Positions 10,362 through 17,989 of a stretch of DNA of 64,000 nucleotides are shown piece after piece. Source of the stretch: Chloroflexota bacterium (GTDB lineage: Bacteria > Chloroflexota > Limnocylindria > Limnocylindrales > CSP1-4); assembly GCA_021783095.1 (NCBI GenBank), contig JAJXUG010000013.1:25451-89450 (forward strand), written 5' to 3'. Position numbers and translations under genes: made by a program. Position 1 is the stretch's first letter, and each line of letters starts with the position of its first letter. The notes below the pieces were generated by a model. It saw nothing but the letters and a program-made list of their open reading frames with translations. It had not been told where the DNA came from and did not search any database.

Positions 10362-10521
10362 GGGCTCACGGCGCCCCGCAGGCGGGAACCACGTCAGCTT
10401 GTCCGCAACGCCGTCGGCGTGCGCCGCGCGTACGATGGTCACCACCTGCGCTGCGATCCCCGCGCACCTAATGGACTGATCGCGGCTCCGCCCGGGGCCG
10501 CCAGCAGCTGGAGGGGCAGTC

Positions 10522-11238
10522 ATGGCCCAGTCATCAATCCTCGGACGCGTCAGCCAGCTCGTTCGGGCGAACGTCAACGCGCTCATCGACGGCGCCGAGG
10601 ATCCGCAGAAGATGCTCGACCAGCTCGTCCGCGACTTCACGGACAACATCCGCGAGGCCGAGGAGGCGGTCGCCCAGACGATCGGCAACCTGCGCCTCCA
10701 GGAGGAGGACTCCAAGGAGGCGTCCGACGCCGCGGCCGAGTGGGGCTCCAAGGCCGCCGCCGCATCGAAGAAGGCCGACGAGCTGCGCGCCGCCGGCAAC
10801 CCCGACGCCGACAAGTTCGACAACCTCGCCCGGGTGGCGCTCAAGCGCCAGATCTCGTACGAGGACCAGGTCAAGGCCTTCGCTCCCCAGATCGAGCAGC
10901 AGAACGCGCTCGTCGAGCAGCTCAAGAACGGGCTCAACCAGATGCGCGCCAAGCGCGAGGAGCTGGTCCAGAAGCGCGACCAGCTGATCGCCCGCGCCAA
11001 GATGGCCCAGGCGCAGGTGCAGGTCCAGCAGTCGCTCAAGAGCGTCAACGTCATGGACCCGACGAGCGAGGTCGCCCGGTTCGAGGACAAGATCCGCCAC
11101 GAGGAGGCGAAGGCCACGGGCATGGCCGAGGTCGCCGCGAGCTCGCTCGACGCGCAGTTCGCGAGCCTCGAGGACGATGAGAGCAACGCTGAGGTCGACG
11201 CCCGGCTGGCCGCCCTCAAGGCGGGCAGCGCGTCCTAG
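10522..11238 (+). CDS. pspA: PspA/IM30 (Vipp1) family phage-shock protein
   Basis: 238 residues, almost wholly coiled coil, starting SILGRVSQLVRANVNALIDGAEDPQKMLDQLVRDF, of which the segment NALIDGAEDPQKML is the PspA/IM30 N-terminal signature. An ESCRT-III-like protein that coats and repairs the inner face of the cytoplasmic membrane. Strong ribosome binding site GGAGGGG before the ATG. It follows the TPM gene in the same direction and is closed by a terminator-like hairpin at 11263-11308. No PspB/PspC or PspF gene is nearby, as is usual outside proteobacteria. Confidence 0.92.
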   Translation: MAQSSILGRVSQLVRANVNALIDGAEDPQKMLDQLVRDFTDNIREAEEAVAQTIGNLRLQEEDSKEASDAAAEWGSKAAAASKKADELRAAGNPDADKFDNLARVALKRQISYEDQVKAFAPQIEQQNALVEQLKNGLNQMRAKREELVQKRDQLIARAKMAQAQVQVQQSLKSVNVMDPTSEVARFEDKIRHEEAKATGMAEVAASSLDAQFASLEDDESNAEVDARLAALKAGSAS

Positions 11239-11262
11239 GCCTCCGTCACCGACACGCGCAGC

Positions 11263-11308
11263 GACGCGGGTTCCTGGCCGAACGGCAGGCCCCCGCGTCG
11301 TTTGTTGT
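11263..11308 (+). terminator. Probable intrinsic terminator after pspA
   Basis: GACGCGGG pairs with CCCGCGTC eight for eight around a loop that itself can form a short hairpin, followed by GTTTGTTGT. It lies 25 bases after the pspA stop. Confidence 0.6.
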
Positions 11309-11412
11309 GCGCCTCGCCCGTATCGCCGCCCCACGGCGCTGATCCACCTGGGGACGGCGCGGCCGCGCTCGGCGGGCCGGCCGAGATCGGCGGAGCGTCA
11401 GGGCGCCTCGCC

Positions 11413-11928
11413 TCAAGCCGCCGCGGCTGCCCGCTCCAGCTCGGCGACGTCGATCTTCTTCATCTTGAGCATCGCCTCCATCGCCCGGCCGGCGCGCCCG
11501 GGATCCGGGTCGCCGAGCAGGCGGCCCAGCGCCGCCGGCACCACCTGCCACGACACCCCGAAGCGGTCCCTGAGCCAGCCGCACTGCTGCGCGGCCGGGT
11601 CGCCGCCCTCGGTGAGCCCGTCCCAGAGCGCGTCGAGCTCCGCCTGCGTCTCGCACGTCACCATGAACGAGACGGCCTCGGTGAACGTGAACTGCGGCCC
11701 GCCGTTGAGGCCCACGAACGGCTGCCCGGCGAGGCGGAAGTTGACCAGCATCGCCGAGCCCGGCGGGCGGCCGTGAACCTCCTGGCCCACCTCGGTGTAC
11801 CGGGACACGTTGTCGATTCCGCTATCTGCGAACAGCGTGCAGTAGAACTCGGCCGCCTCCTCGGCCTGGCCATCGAACCACAGGTAGGGGGTGATCGGCC
11901 CGAGCGGGCGGATCGGCAGGGACGTCAT
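11413..11928 (-). CDS. VOC-superfamily (PhnB/3-demethylubiquinone-methyltransferase-like) protein
   Basis: 171 residues with the PhnB-like pattern: ITPYLWFDGQAEEAAEFYCTLF at the N-terminus, FxLxGQPFVGLNGGPQFTFTEAVSFMV in the middle, and CGWLRDRFGVSWQVVP near the end. It is a small cytoplasmic fold of paired beta-alpha-beta units; these homologues are often misnamed methyltransferases and no substrate can be given. Last gene of an ArsR-AHSA1-VOC operon, 20 bases after its neighbour. Confidence 0.85.
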   Translation of the reverse strand: MTSLPIRPLGPITPYLWFDGQAEEAAEFYCTLFADSGIDNVSRYTEVGQEVHGRPPGSAMLVNFRLAGQPFVGLNGGPQFTFTEAVSFMVTCETQAELDALWDGLTEGGDPAAQQCGWLRDRFGVSWQVVPAALGRLLGDPDPGRAGRAMEAMLKMKKIDVAELERAAAAA

Positions 11929-11948
11929 CGTGCCTTCTCCTCAACTCA

Positions 11949-12440
11949 CTACGAGCTGCTCGCCAGCTCGCCGGCGAGCAGCTCGTCGAGCCGCTCGAAG
12001 CCGTCGTTCATGCCCTCGCTCGCCCCGGCGGCGAGCATCGCGTCGCGCGCCTCGACCGTCTGGTGGACCGACCGGAGCTTGGCGATGGTCCTGTCGCCCG
12101 CCTCGACCAGCTTGAGCTCGTCGAGCGAGACGTACCCGGGCGCGCCCTCGTACTCGAAGGTCTGGAGCAGGGTGTAGGGGTCCGCGCCGGTCCGGTGGAA
12201 CGAGCCGTGGAAGGCGTGCTCCACGCCGTCCTCGCCCGAGTGGACGTAGCGGTAGGCGCCGCCGTGCTCGTCGAGCTCCCAGTAGTCGATGCGCATCTGG
12301 AGCCGTCGAGGGCCGAGCCAGCGGACGATCAGCTTGGGGTCGGTCCAGGCGCGGTAGACGAGCTCTCTCGGGGCGTCGAACTCGCGCTCGAGCTCAAGGA
12401 ACGGGGTGCCTGGGGTCGCGGTGATGCGGATCGTGGCCAT
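11949..12440 (-). CDS. AHSA1/SRPBCC-domain protein
   Basis: 163 residues, start at the ATG preceded by GGAGG ten bases upstream rather than the in-frame ATG at 12461. Signature LEREFDAPRELVYRAWTDPKLIVRWLGP marks the activator-of-Hsp90-ATPase-like SRPBCC fold, which forms a hydrophobic cavity for a small ligand. Function unknown. It sits between an ArsR-family regulator and a VOC protein, a very common three-gene set in soil bacteria, so it is probably controlled by that regulator. Confidence 0.88.
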   Translation of the reverse strand: MATIRITATPGTPFLELEREFDAPRELVYRAWTDPKLIVRWLGPRRLQMRIDYWELDEHGGAYRYVHSGEDGVEHAFHGSFHRTGADPYTLLQTFEYEGAPGYVSLDELKLVEAGDRTIAKLRSVHQTVEARDAMLAAGASEGMNDGFERLDELLAGELASSS

Positions 12441-12475
12441 GGAACAGGTGCCTCCTGACAAAGTTGGGACGCGGG

Positions 12476-12835
12476 TCAGCGGGGCGGGCGCTGGAGTTCG
12501 TCGAGGACCTCGTCGAGGCGCTCGAACCGTTCCTCCCAGGCCTGGCGGTAGCGCTCGAGCCAGTCGTCGGCCTCCCGGAGTGCCTCCGGCTCGAGGCGGC
12601 TCAGGTTGGCGGTCCCCCGCCGGCGCCGGGACACGAGGCCCGCGGCCTCGAGGACCTTGAGGTGCTTCGACACGGCGGGCTGGGACATCCGGAACGGCGC
12701 ACCCAGCTCGCCCACGGTGGCCTCGCCGGCGACGAGGCGCTCCAGGATCGCGCGCCGCGTGGGGTCCGCCAGCGCGCCGAAGACGACGCTCAACTGGTCG
12801 GCGGGCGGCTTCTCGATAACCACTTGGTTATGCAT
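12476..12835 (-). CDS. ArsR/SdpR-family winged-helix repressor
   Basis: 119 residues. LSVVFGALADPTRRAILERL followed by MSQPAVSKHLKVLEAAGLVSRRRRG is the ArsR/SmtB helix-turn-helix. The Cys pair of metal-sensing ArsR proteins is absent, so it belongs with the SdpR-like non-metal group. Start taken at the ATG at 12835 because the upstream open frame has no family similarity. It heads the operon with the AHSA1 and VOC genes and probably represses it. Confidence 0.88.
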   Translation of the reverse strand: MHNQVVIEKPPADQLSVVFGALADPTRRAILERLVAGEATVGELGAPFRMSQPAVSKHLKVLEAAGLVSRRRRGTANLSRLEPEALREADDWLERYRQAWEERFERLDEVLDELQRPPR

Positions 12836-12911
12836 GCCCACATCGAACCCCGCCGCGCCCGGCTTGTCAAGCCCCCGCGCCGGGCAGCGCCAGCGGGCCC
12901 GCCGGCCGGCC

Positions 12912-13004
12912 CTCGAGCTCGTCGCGCAGGACCGCCAGCACGAGCCCGGTCCCCTTGCCCTCGGCCTTGGCCGTGAACAACGGCTCGAACAGGTGCGCCT
13001 TGGT
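12912..13004 (-). pseudogene. Remnant of a sensor histidine kinase ATP-binding domain
   Basis: A stretch of about 30 codons reads HLFEPLFTAKAEGKGTGLVLAVL, which is the F box (FEPFFT) plus G2 box (GKGTGLGLA) of a histidine-kinase HATPase domain with some decay (V for G). The N box, G1 box and the rest of a kinase are missing on both sides. It lies in the gap upstream of the ArsR gene. Short, so chance similarity is possible. Confidence 0.4.
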
Positions 13005-13065
13005 TGCCGCGTCCAGCCTCTTGGAAGCGGCCGAGGCCGAATCCCGCTCCGACGAAGCGCCCCGG

Positions 13066-13377
13066 TCAGCCGGCCTTCGGCTTGCGGCCACGACCGCCCG
13101 GCAGCTGGGCGGTCGAGACGTAGATGGTCCTGCCGCGGATCGCCATGTTGACGTCCGGGCGGTGGGCGGCGATCACCCGCTTCACGGCGGCCCGCATGGT
13201 GGGCACCTTGTCGGCCGGGTCGAGCTCGATCGCGACGATGTCCTCGTCGCTCCGCAGGCGCGCGAACGCCTTGCGGATCTCCTCCTCGCGCTGCAGGGCG
13301 GCCAACTGGCGCGGGCTCAACGCGCGCTCGCGCACCTTGGGCGCGAGCTCTTCCAACTTTGCGGCACGGATGCGCAT
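13066..13377 (-). CDS. Small basic protein of unknown function
   Basis: 103 residues, ATG with GAGGATCC just upstream. Charged, helix-rich N-terminal half (EELAPKVRERALSPRQLAALQREEEIRKAF), then a segment that could form strands (DIVAIELDP, NMAIRGRTIYVST) and a very basic C-terminus (GGRGRKPKAG) suggesting nucleic acid binding. I do not recognise a family. Codon use agrees with the neighbours and the ribosome binding site is good, so it is likely real. Confidence 0.6.
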   Translation of the reverse strand: MRIRAAKLEELAPKVRERALSPRQLAALQREEEIRKAFARLRSDEDIVAIELDPADKVPTMRAAVKRVIAAHRPDVNMAIRGRTIYVSTAQLPGGRGRKPKAG

Positions 13378-13557
13378 GGATCCTCGATGTCTGCGTGGCG
13401 TGACGTCGGCACGCATGATGACACGGTGCGCATCCGCGGAACACCCGTTCGGCGGCAGTCCTACCCAGAATTGCCGATGGTGGGGGCTCCAAACCTTGTG
13501 CTCCGCGTCGTATGCTTCAGCCCTTGGCGCACGGTGCGCCGTTGAGGGAGGTCCACG

Positions 13558-14196
13558 ATGACGGATCCGGCCGGGGGCGCGCCTACTCCCCCTCCGCCTT
13601 CTGGCAACTGGCAGGCACCGCAGCCCCCGCCGGCAGGCGCTCCGGGCGGGTTCAACCCCAACTTCCAGCAGGCTCCTGTGGAAGTGGGTCCCGCGCCGGG
13701 CATCGTCTACGCGGACATCACGACACGCATCATCGCGTTGGTCATCGACTCGCTGATCCTGTTCGTCGCCTACGTCGTCGTGCTGATCGTCCTGGGGATC
13801 CTGGGCGGCTTCATCGGCTGGTTCCTGGGCAGCATCGTCTACCTCGCCGGGAGCGCCGCGTACTTCGTCTACACGTGGACAACGCAGCGTGCGACGTACG
13901 GCCAGAAGATGATGAAGCTCGAGACCGTGAATGCGGCCGACGGCGCGACGCTGACGCAGCCGCAGGCGATCCGCCGTTGGGCGTTCATGTACGGCCCGGC
14001 CGTCATCTCGTTGGTCTTCTCGCGGATCCCGGCAGGCGATCTCGGCTCGCTGCTCTTCCTCTCGTCGATCGGCCTGCTGATCTCCCTGATCGGCTTCGTC
14101 TACTCTCTGTACCTGCTCTACTCCTGCACGCAGAGCCCCAAGCGCCAGGGTTTCCACGATGTCCAGGCCGGCACCGTGGTCATCAAGCACCTCTAG
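13558..14196 (+). CDS. RDD-family membrane protein
   Basis: 212 residues; GGGAGG before the ATG. A Pro/Gly/Asn-rich cytoplasmic N-terminus (1-50) leads into the RDD domain: DITTRIIALVIDSLILF (the conserved Arg and Asp of RDD), a second span, then QRATYGQKMMKLETVNADG-like segment, and two further spans to the C-terminus. RDD proteins are small membrane proteins of mostly unknown role, some being ion antiporters. Single gene with a strong terminator behind it. Confidence 0.88.
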   Translation: MTDPAGGAPTPPPPSGNWQAPQPPPAGAPGGFNPNFQQAPVEVGPAPGIVYADITTRIIALVIDSLILFVAYVVVLIVLGILGGFIGWFLGSIVYLAGSAAYFVYTWTTQRATYGQKMMKLETVNAADGATLTQPQAIRRWAFMYGPAVISLVFSRIPAGDLGSLLFLSSIGLLISLIGFVYSLYLLYSCTQSPKRQGFHDVQAGTVVIKHL

Positions 14197-14216
14197 CCGT
14201 CCCCAACGCCCAACCC

Positions 14217-14251
14217 AAACGGGGCCGGTCCGCCGGCCCCGTTTTCGTTTT
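14217..14251 (+). terminator. Intrinsic terminator after the RDD gene
   Basis: CGGGGCCGG pairs perfectly with CCGGCCCCG around a TCCG loop, extended by A-T pairs, followed by TTTTCGTTTT. It starts 21 bases after the stop codon. Confidence 0.9.
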
Positions 14252-14497
14252 GCCCGGACACACGTGGCCGCGCGTAAACCGGTGGGTGAACACCACGCTG
14301 CCGAGGCGTCGGTTCGTTGCCCCACAGGCGACGGATGGACGGCGAATCGCAGATGCGCTCCCGCTGAGCGGTCAACTCGTCCCCTGACGGGCGACGAACT
14401 GACGGTCTCGGGGCCGCCGCGTGCACCCGCCAGGTTACGGGCGGTCGGGAGGGGCGAACGCAGCGTCTGGCGTGGGCGCCGGTTTCGGGGGACCGGG
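14252..14497. other. Intergenic region, no gene seen
   Basis: About 245 bases between the RDD terminator and the 3' end of the PIN toxin gene. No RNA gene, repeat or plausible coding frame recognised. Confidence 0.4.
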
Positions 14498-14911
14498 CTA
14501 CGGCTCGAAGTCGAGGCTCTTGGCGTGGCGCGGCCGGAAGACCGCCAGCGGCCGCCGGTCGAACGCCGCCACCCGGTGGACGCCGAGCCGCTCCGCGGTC
14601 GCCACGAGCAGCGCGTCCGCAAGGCGGGGCCGATGCTCGGCCGCCTCCCCGATGAGCTCCGCGGCGCGCCGCATGTCATCGGGCGTGGGCGCCACGAGGC
14701 GGATCGACCCGGCCACCACGCTCGCCACCACGGCCAGCGACGCGGCGGCGCCCAGCTCGCGCTGGAGCAGCATGTCGACCTCGGCGAGCGACAGGGCTCC
14801 CAGCAGCAGCGGCTCGTCCACGCGCTCGAACCACGCCGCCGCTGCCCGGTGGTTGAGGTCCGCGGCGTCCGCCGCCGCGACCACGACGGAAGGGTCGAGC
14901 AGCACGGCCAT
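14498..14911 (-). CDS. VapC-like PIN-domain toxin ribonuclease
   Basis: 137 residues with the four-acid PIN layout: Asp in LLDPSVVVAAAD at the N-terminus, Glu in LSLAEVDML (~43), Asp in RLADALLVATAERLGV (~97) and Asp in AAFDRRPL (~115). VapC toxins are Mg-dependent endoribonucleases that cut tRNA or rRNA and are neutralised by a cognate antitoxin. The ATG begins two bases after the stop of the gene upstream, which encodes the likely antitoxin. Confidence 0.85.
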   Translation of the reverse strand: MAVLLDPSVVVAAADAADLNHRAAAAWFERVDEPLLLGALSLAEVDMLLQRELGAAASLAVVASVVAGSIRLVAPTPDDMRRAAELIGEAAEHRPRLADALLVATAERLGVHRVAAFDRRPLAVFRPRHAKSLDFEP

Positions 14912-14913
14912 CG

Positions 14914-15162
14914 TCAGGCCCCGCCCTGCCGTCGACCGGCCTCGCGGCGCGTGATCGCCCGCCCGTCGAGCGACAGGCGCCCGTGGTTGCTGCGGCCGAT
15001 GCCCAGGAACGGGAACTCGGGCGTCGCCTCGTTCGATTCGAGCCAGGCCTCGAGCGCCGCGGCGATCACGGACGTCTTGGTGGTTCGCTGGCGCCGCACG
15101 TGGCGGTCAAGCCGGTCGAGCAGGTCGGCGTCGAGCAGGACGGTCGTCCGGACGGTCTTCAT
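14914..15162 (-). CDS. VapB/RHH-like antitoxin
   Basis: 82 residues. The N-terminus MKTVRTTVLLDADLLDRLDRHV, followed by TKTSVIAAALEAWLE, is a ribbon-helix-helix: one DNA-binding strand and two helices. The C-terminal part (FPFLGIGRSNHGRLSLDGRAI) should wrap the toxin. First gene of the pair with the PIN toxin. A perfect 14-bp palindrome covers its start codon, fitting autorepression by antitoxin dimers. Confidence 0.83.
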   Translation of the reverse strand: MKTVRTTVLLDADLLDRLDRHVRRQRTTKTSVIAAALEAWLESNEATPEFPFLGIGRSNHGRLSLDGRAITRREAGRRQGGA

Positions 15163-15174
15163 ATGACGTCATAT
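15161..15174. promoter_or_regulatory. Palindromic operator over the antitoxin start codon
   Basis: ATATGACGTCATAT is a perfect 14-bp inverted repeat that overlaps the minus-strand ATG of the RHH antitoxin gene (15162-15160). A -10-like TAGATA lies partly inside it. RHH antitoxins bind such short palindromes to repress their own operon; binding here is inferred. Confidence 0.6.
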
Positions 15175-15248
15175 CTACCACGGTGGACGCGACGGCGCCA
15201 TTCCGCCACCATGCAGCCCATTCCCTCGCGCCCGCCTGGAGGACCCCG

Positions 15249-16406
15249 ATGACCCGTTTCGAGCCCAACCTGCGCATTCCCGGGCCGACCGCCCTGCCCC
15301 CCTCGGTCCGCGAGGCCGGCGGGCGCCAGATGGTCAACCACCGCGGCGACGAGTTCAAGGCGCTCACCAAGCGTGTCGAGGCGGCGATGAAGCCGTTCTT
15401 CGGGACGGAGCACGACGTTATCCTCCTGACCTGCGCGGGCACGGGAGGCCTCGAGGCGGCGGTGGTCAACGTCCTGTCCCCGGGCGACGCCGTGCTGGCC
15501 GTGACCATGGGCGCGTTCGGCGACCGCTTCGCCAAGGTGGCCGAGGTGTACGGCGCCGCGGTGACCAGGCTCGAGGTCGAGTGGGGCCAGGCGCCCGGGG
15601 CGGCGGCGGTGCGCGAGGCGGCGGCGGCAATCCCGGGTCTCAAGGCCGTGCTCCTCACCCACAACGAGACCTCGACGGGCGTGACGAGCGACATCGCGGC
15701 GCTGGCGGCGGCCGTGCGCGAGGCTGCGCCGGACGCGCTGGTGCTCGTGGACGGCATCTCGGCACTGGGCGCGGTGCCGTTCGCGATGGACGCCTGGGGC
15801 TGCGACCTCGTGGTCACGGGCTCGCAGAAGGCGTGGATGTCGGCGCCGGGCATGGCGTTCGCCGCGGTGGGACCGCGCTCGTGGGCGGCGGCCGAGACCG
15901 CGACGATGCCCCGCTTCTACCTCGACCTGCGGCGCCACCGCGACTCGCAGGTCAACGGCGAGAGCCCGTGGACGCCGGCCGTGGCCGTGATGTACCAGGT
16001 GGACGAGGGCATCCGGCTGATGCAGGCCGAGGGCGAGGGCGTGTACGCCCGCCACGCCGCCTGCGCCGCCGCCACCCGCGCGGGCCTCCGGGCGCTGGGC
16101 TTCGCACTGCTGGCCGACGACGCGGTCGCGTCCAAGACCGTCACCGCCGCCTGGATCCCCGAGCGGCTCGACTGGAAGGCGTTCAACGCCGGGCTCAAGC
16201 GCCGGGGCCTCGTGCTGGCGGGCGGCCAGGGCAAGCTCAAGGGCCGGATCTTCCGGGTCGGCCACCTGGGCTCCGTCACCACCGACGACATCATCGCGGC
16301 TGTCAGCGCGATCGAGGCGCAGGCCATCGAGGCGGGGATCAAGGTCGAGCCCGGCGCCGGCGTCGCGGCGGCCCAGGCGGCGCTGGTCGCCGCGGAGGCC
16401 CGGTGA
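15249..16406 (+). CDS. Class V aminotransferase (alanine/serine-glyoxylate type), probable phosphoserine aminotransferase role
   Basis: 385 residues from the ATG with GGAGGACC upstream; an in-frame GTG at 15183 lies too early. Starts with RIPGPTALPPSV, the substrate-phosphate/start motif of the AGXT family; the PLP lysine is in TGSQKAWMSAPG (~199). Fold type I PLP enzyme. Family members use alanine, serine or phosphoserine as amino donor. The stop overlaps the serA start (TGATG), and a phosphatase follows serA, so the likely job here is transamination of 3-phosphohydroxypyruvate in place of SerC. That role is inferred from context. Confidence 0.85.
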   Translation: MTRFEPNLRIPGPTALPPSVREAGGRQMVNHRGDEFKALTKRVEAAMKPFFGTEHDVILLTCAGTGGLEAAVVNVLSPGDAVLAVTMGAFGDRFAKVAEVYGAAVTRLEVEWGQAPGAAAVREAAAAIPGLKAVLLTHNETSTGVTSDIAALAAAVREAAPDALVLVDGISALGAVPFAMDAWGCDLVVTGSQKAWMSAPGMAFAAVGPRSWAAAETATMPRFYLDLRRHRDSQVNGESPWTPAVAVMYQVDEGIRLMQAEGEGVYARHAACAAATRAGLRALGFALLADDAVASKTVTAAWIPERLDWKAFNAGLKRRGLVLAGGQGKLKGRIFRVGHLGSVTTDDIIAAVSAIEAQAIEAGIKVEPGAGVAAAQAALVAAEAR

Positions 16407-17989
16407 TGCGGATCCTGGTCGTCGAAGCGCTCGCGCCCGAGGGCCTCGAGCTGCTCCGCCGCCACCACGAGGTGGACGAGCGCCTTGGGCTGCCGCGCGA
16501 GGAGATCATCTCGATCCTGCCCGAGTACGACGCGCTGGTCGTCCGGAGCCAGGTCAAGGTGGACGCCGAGATGATCGCGGCCGGGACGCGGCTCGTGGTC
16601 GTGGGGCGTGCCGGCGTGGGCGTGGACAATGTGGACCTCGAGGCGGCCACGCGGGCGGGCATCACGGTCGTCAACGCGCCGACGGGGAACACGATCGCCG
16701 CCGCGGAGCTGACGCTGGCGCTCCTGTTCGGGCTGGCCCGCAGGACCGCCGCCGCCGACGCGTCGATGCGCCGGGGCGAGTGGAAGCGCTCGCTGTTCAC
16801 GGGCATGGAGGTCCGCGGCAAGACCCTGGGCATCGTCGGCCTGGGCAAGATCGGCCAGGCGATCGCCGTCCGCGCCCGCGCCATGCAGATGACGGTCATC
16901 GCGTCGGACCCGTTCGTGACCCCCGAGCAGGCAACCAACCTGGGCGTCGAGCTGGTGTCATTCGACGACATCGTCACGCGCTCGGACGTCATCACCGTCC
17001 ACGTGCCCAAGACCAAGTCGACCACCGGGCTGATCAACGCCGCGGTCATCGAGCGCATGAAGCCGGGCGTGCTGCTGCTCAACGTGGCCCGCGGCGGCGT
17101 CATCGACGAGGCGGACCTCGCGGCCGCCCTGCACAGCGGCCGGGTGGCCGGCGCCGGGATCGACGTCTACACCGCCGAGCCGCCCACGGGCAACCCGCTC
17201 CTCGATGCGCCCAACACGCTCCTCACGCCGCACCTGGGCGCGTCCACCGAGGAGGCGCAGGTGGCCGTCGCCGAGGAGGTGGCCGAGCAGGTCCTCGAGG
17301 TGCTCGACGGGCGCCCCGCGCGCTACGCCGTCAACGCCCCGCTGCTGACACCCGAGACGGCGCAGGCGATCGCGCCCTACCTGCCGCTCGCCGAGACCCT
17401 CGGCCAGTTCGCCGCCCAGATGGTCCCGGGCGCCCCGCACACCCTCACGATCGAGATCGCGGGCGAGCCGGCGGCCTACGACGCCTCGTCGCTCGTCGCG
17501 GCGGTGCTGCGCGGGCTGCTCGAGGCGACGACCGAGGAGCGCGTCAACCTGGTCAACGCGGCGACGCTGGCCAAGGCGCGCGGGATCACGGTGGTCGAGC
17601 GCAAGACGCCCGACGCCGGGGCGCTCGCCTCGCTGCTCACGCTCAGCGCGCAGGCGGACGGCGGGAGCATCACGGTGGCCGGGACCGTCGCGCGCGGCGA
17701 GCCTCGGCTGGTCCAGCTGGGCGGGTACGCGATGGACCTCGCGCCGGCCGAGCACATGCTGATCACCAGCCACCGGGACCGGCCGGGGACGGTGGGCCGC
17801 GTGGGCGTGATGCTGGGCCAGTCGGACGTCAACATCAGCTCGATGACCCTCGCCCGGTCCGCGCCCCGGGCCGACGCGTTCATGGTGCTCGCGCTCGATG
17901 ACGACCCGCCGCCGTCCGTGCTGGCCGCCATCCGCGCCGACGAGTCGGTGATCGACGTCTGGTCGGTCGCGCTGGGCGGGCGGCGGTGA
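16406..17989 (+). CDS. serA: D-3-phosphoglycerate dehydrogenase (long form)
   Basis: 527 residues, the usual length of the SerA type with an intervening domain and a C-terminal ACT domain. N-terminal substrate domain with VVVGRAGVGVDNVD, Rossmann signature GLGKIGQAIA near residue 147, catalytic Arg in LLNVARGGVIDE, Glu region, and His in TPHLGASTEEAQ. The C-terminal ACT domain begins at HMLITSHRDRPGTVGRVG and may give feedback control by serine. First step of the phosphorylated serine pathway. Start overlaps the aminotransferase stop by one base; its own stop overlaps the next start (GTGA). Confidence 0.95.
   Translation: MRILVVEALAPEGLELLRRHHEVDERLGLPREEIISILPEYDALVVRSQVKVDAEMIAAGTRLVVVGRAGVGVDNVDLEAATRAGITVVNAPTGNTIAAAELTLALLFGLARRTAAADASMRRGEWKRSLFTGMEVRGKTLGIVGLGKIGQAIAVRARAMQMTVIASDPFVTPEQATNLGVELVSFDDIVTRSDVITVHVPKTKSTTGLINAAVIERMKPGVLLLNVARGGVIDEADLAAALHSGRVAGAGIDVYTAEPPTGNPLLDAPNTLLTPHLGASTEEAQVAVAEEVAEQVLEVLDGRPARYAVNAPLLTPETAQAIAPYLPLAETLGQFAAQMVPGAPHTLTIEIAGEPAAYDASSLVAAVLRGLLEATTEERVNLVNAATLAKARGITVVERKTPDAGALASLLTLSAQADGGSITVAGTVARGEPRLVQLGGYAMDLAPAEHMLITSHRDRPGTVGRVGVMLGQSDVNISSMTLARSAPRADAFMVLALDDDPPPSVLAAIRADESVIDVWSVALGGRR

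Noticed and set aside
12836-13492. Upstream extension of the ArsR frame to 13492
   Set aside because: Family similarity starts at MHNQVV; the extension is antisense or out of frame with the small basic gene and the kinase remnant.
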